A DNA stretch of 64,000 bases, from NCBI GenBank assembly GCA_947591315.1, contig CANQDD010000002.1, forward strand, positions 62,001 to 126,000, in the 5' to 3' direction. Below the pieces are notes generated by a model. That model saw only the letters and a list, made by a program, of their open reading frames with translations, did no database searches and was not told the DNA's origin. Made by a program: the position numbers and the translations under genes. The first letter of the stretch is position 1; every line of letters starts with the position of its first letter. The DNA is from an uncultured Clostridia bacterium. Its GTDB lineage: Bacteria; Bacillota; Clostridia; UBA1381. Of this stretch, positions 61,447 to 64,000 are shown piece by piece.

Positions 61447-64000
61447 TTATTCCGCGCGTTCCGCGTCGGAGCAAAGAGGATATATATTTTTCATGCTGCC
61501 CCAGAGCATTACCTTTACCGCTTTACCGTCCGCATTAAAGCCTTCCGGCATCGGTACCGACGCTGCTTTCTCCGCGCCGACGTTTACTTCTTTGATCTTA
61601 ACGTCCGCAAGCGCGCCGTTGTCATACGCGGCGAAGATAACAGTGTAATTTCCCTCCGGAGCGGTTACGGCTGCCGCGTTGTTTTCATATGTAATATTAA
61701 ACGCGCTGTTGGGATAGAAGGACAACTTCTTTGCGGCGTGTCCGTCCGCGTCGAGGTAACATCCCCACTTGTCGCCGTCAAATGTCACAACCTCGCCTTC
61801 GGATATTGCCGTTACTCCTGTAAGGCAGGCGAAGCCTCCCGCATCTCCGTCTGAGGTGAAGGTGCAGCTGTCGTCCATTTCTGTTTTTATAGCGCCTTCA
61901 AACGGTCCGTCTAACAGATAAATAGCGTAATCATTTGTGGAGTTATCTGCCCTTACTGTGAGAGAGCTGTTGTTTTCGAGCTTGATCCTGCCCTTGTATA
62001 TTGTGCCGTCATCATCGGTAAAATCACCGTTAAGGCGAAGTCCTACGTGAATCACGCCCTTATCTCTGACTGACAAGGCGGTCAGGCTTGAATTGTCCTT
62101 TATGACGAGCTCTCCGACATCACAGCCGATACCCGCACTCTTAAATGTTGTATCGGTGCTTGAGCCGCCTTCCGCCTTAACTTGCGCGCCGCCGCTTATT
62201 GTCAGGGAACCATTCTCCCATGTCTCTATTCCCTTGCTGTCTTCATATGCGTCTCCGCCGTAGGCGTTGACCTCCGCGTTTGATATGTCGATATTTTTAT
62301 AGGCGAGTATGCCGTCTGAGCCTGTTTGCCCGTCCTGTACCGATTCGTCATACGAGGCATTTCCTCCGAAGGCGTTGAGAGTGCCTTTTCCCGTTATTTT
62401 CAAGTTGCCTTCGCAGGCAACGCCAAAGCTGTCGGCGTTTACTGCGTCGCCCGCGATTACCGTAAGAGCGCCATCTATGTCAAGCGTTAAGTCACCTGCC
62501 ACGCTTATTCCCGACGCGCAAATGCTGGCATCGGTTCGCGTAAATCCGGCGGCGGCGCTTTGAATATACGGATATTCGCCCTCGGGAACGTGAAGCGTTG
62601 AGCCTGCGCTCAAATACAGTCCGTCCTCGTGCGAGGTGACAAAACGGAACTTCGAGGTGAGCGTCAGCTTATTTTGCTCGCATGACGCGCCTGATACTGT
62701 GACAGGCTCGGACTTTTCACCGGTGTGAAAGTCGTATTTTGAATACAGTGTGCCCGTTTCGCCGTCGAAATAGAGTATCTTGTCACCCTCGGAGACGTCC
62801 GCCGTGTTTTTAAATTCGATGTGCTTCGCGATATTGCCGTCCGTGTCAACGTAGCTGTTCGTCAATCCGTCCTTTCCGCTTATATACGCAAGTATCTCGC
62901 CCTCCTGCGACATTGCCGTAACACCGACAAGGTCTGCGCCTGACGCTTTCGTTGTTCCCTCGGCAGTAAATTTGCAGGTGCTGTCCATTTCTACAGGAAG
63001 AAACGCGTTTGGATAATATGACATACCGACGCTGCGTTCGGAGCCGTCGGCGTTCACTGTGATTGAACTGTTGTTTTCAAGCGTAATGCCGCCGTTATAA
63101 ATTTTGCCGTCGCCGCGAGCATCGCCGCAAATCATGATCAAACCGCAGCTGTAGTTTTCCTTTCCTCCCGTCGCTGAAGCGGTAAAATGCGAATTGTTCT
63201 TGACTGTAAGATAGCTCGTTGCGCACGCGTAGCTGTAAAATTGATCGTAAAACTCTCCTTCTCCCCGATTTTCACTGCTTTGAGCCGTGACCGAAGCTCC
63301 TTTATCTATTGTCACGGAATGCTCCTCGTCGGTCACTATACCATAACTTGCTCCGTGTGCGCTGCCGCCGCTGAAACGCGCTTTGGCAACGGATATGTCC
63401 AAATCCCCGTATACATATATTCCGATAGAGTCCGCTCTCACGGGTTCCGCCGTCTCGTCGTGCTCCGTGTTTCCGCTCACTGCGATAAGGCTGCCGTCTC
63501 CCGTTATTTTGAGATTGCCGTCCGAAAGAATGGCGCGGCTCGATGCATCCGTTCCCGTTCCCGATCTCACGGTTAACTCTCCGTCTATATCTATCGTGCT
63601 GCCGTCTGCGGCGAAGATGCCGGTGTACTCATTCAGCGTATCGTCACCCTTAAATCCGTCGGCGGCGCTCACTATCGACGGGTATTCGCCCTCGGGAACA
63701 TAGAGCGTTGTGTTACCGTCTATGAACAGTCCGTCCTTAGCCGTCGTCGCAAACTGGAAGTCCGAGGTGAGCGTCAGCGTGTTTCCCTCGCATATCGCCC
63801 CGGGGAATTTTACCGGCTCGGAAAACTCTTTGGTGTCATAGTCCATCTTCGAGTAAAGCTGACTTGTCGCGCTGTCATAGTAAAGGATATGATCTCTTTC
63901 TGCGGCGTCCGCGATAACGGTTATCGGAAAGTTATCCGTCGCCCACAAAGCCGCGTCGCTGAAGCTTTCCGCATCTTCAATACCCAAATCTTTTGTATTA
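61447..64000 (-). CDS. Large secreted repeat protein, carbohydrate-surface type (5' end outside window)
   Basis: The frame is open from the right edge to a stop at 61447 (about 850 codons seen); the TTG at 63985-63987 is not a start, as the frame continues to the edge. The visible part has two tandem repeats of about 370 residues. Each begins ILYYDS/ILYFDG...LYSK, then CEGNTLTLTSDF/CEQNKLTLTSKF, LYVPEGEYPSIVSAA/LHVPEGEYPYIQSAA and IDIDGELTV/LDIDGALTV, followed by beta-helix-like Asn/Ser/Gly-rich rungs (NLKITG, LENNSS). A C-terminal module ends VKVMLWGSMKNIYPL. Such layouts occur in secreted adhesin-like proteins. Signal peptide and anchor cannot be judged. Confidence 0.75.
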   Translation of the reverse strand, partial: NTKDLGIEDAESFSDAALWATDNFPITVIADAAERDHILYYDSATSQLYSKMDYDTKEFSEPVKFPGAICEGNTLTLTSDFQFATTAKDGLFIDGNTTLYVPEGEYPSIVSAADGFKGDDTLNEYTGIFAADGSTIDIDGELTVRSGTGTDASSRAILSDGNLKITGDGSLIAVSGNTEHDETAEPVRADSIGIYVYGDLDISVAKARFSGGSAHGASYGIVTDEEHSVTIDKGASVTAQSSENRGEGEFYDQFYSYACATSYLTVKNNSHFTASATGGKENYSCGLIMICGDARGDGKIYNGGITLENNSSITVNADGSERSVGMSYYPNAFLPVEMDSTCKFTAEGTTKASGADLVGVTAMSQEGEILAYISGKDGLTNSYVDTDGNIAKHIEFKNTADVSEGDKILYFDGETGTLYSKYDFHTGEKSEPVTVSGASCEQNKLTLTSKFRFVTSHEDGLYLSAGSTLHVPEGEYPYIQSAAAGFTRTDASICASGISVAGDLTLDIDGALTVIAGDAVNADSFGVACEGNLKITGKGTLNAFGGNASYDESVQDGQTGSDGILAYKNIDISNAEVNAYGGDAYEDSKGIETWENGSLTISGGAQVKAEGGSSTDTTFKSAGIGCDVGELVIKDNSSLTALSVRDKGVIHVGLRLNGDFTDDDGTIYKGRIKLENNSSLTVRADNSTNDYAIYLLDGPFEGAIKTEMDDSCTFTSDGDAGGFACLTGVTAISEGEVVTFDGDKWGCYLDADGHAAKKLSFYPNSAFNITYENNAAAVTAPEGNYTVIFAAYDNGALADVKIKEVNVGAEKAASVPMPEGFNADGKAVKVMLWGSMKNIYPLCSDAERAE

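Noticed and set aside
1-64000. tRNA, rRNA, tmRNA or replication origin
   Set aside because: None was seen on reading both strands; a tRNAscan or Infernal run would be needed to exclude a missed tRNA.

Overview
The window reads as chromosomal DNA of a spore-forming, anaerobic, gut-type member of the Clostridia (Oscillospirales or Christensenellales-like; the exact lineage cannot be fixed from sequence alone). Support comes from an alpha/beta small acid-soluble spore protein, CwlD, a group B [FeFe] hydrogenase, indolepyruvate:ferredoxin oxidoreductase, a pyrophosphate-type phosphofructokinase, AGGAGG-type ribosome binding sites, TTGACA-17-TATAAT promoters and many GTAGGGG-type palindromic repeats. 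No rRNA, tRNA, CRISPR array or intact insertion sequence was seen. Most genes up to 37 kb lie on the minus strand.

Layout. 1-6.7 kb: a proton-pumping NuoL/HyfB-like subunit cut by the window edge, then an apparent operon iorA-iorB-paaK-[FeFe] hydrogenase for ferredoxin-linked oxidation of aryl-pyruvates and H2 release. 6.8-11.9 kb: obg, a FeoB-associated Cys-rich peptide, a FeoA-FeoB fusion, rpmA and rplU with an L21-type leader. 11.9-17.9 kb: DUF1015, a small YtxH-like protein, a lone trpB, serA and serC. 18-28.9 kb: cwlD, an orphan-looking Phd-type antitoxin with a clear operator, larC, a SASP gene, recG, fakA-like yloV, yloU, an eda-kdgK pair and two coiled-coil or zinc-ribbon proteins. 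29-32 kb: an NSS symporter and PPi-PFK.

31.9-37.1 kb is a cobalamin-riboswitch operon: promoter, riboswitch, terminator, two NEAT-like proteins, a corrinoid/metallophore ABC importer and a lipoprotein CbiK chelatase. 37.1-38.1 kb holds a 40-aa acidic peptide gene and a candidate type I toxin-antitoxin locus in which both promoters, the toxin peptide, an RBS-sequestering hairpin and a convergent structured RNA can all be read. 38.2-44.8 kb holds a stand-alone condensation protein, carrier protein and AMP-forming ligase, then a glutamate-cysteine ligase-like gene and a CstA family transporter. 44.9-50 kb holds an ABC exporter preceded by an AT-rich, probably acquired gene fusing a DUF4365 nuclease-like domain to an SF1 helicase. 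50-64 kb is a secretome region: an AraC regulator with divergent GH78 rhamnosidase and a 21-bp-period operator, a small mobile-element relic, an SLH-anchored DUF3089 hydrolase, a subtilisin and a large repeat protein cut by the right edge. Three of these secreted proteins share a recurrent module.

The best candidates for something new are the type I toxin-antitoxin locus, the riboswitch operon with an exported chelatase, the mini-NRPS set, the nuclease-helicase gene and the nested palindromic repeats.
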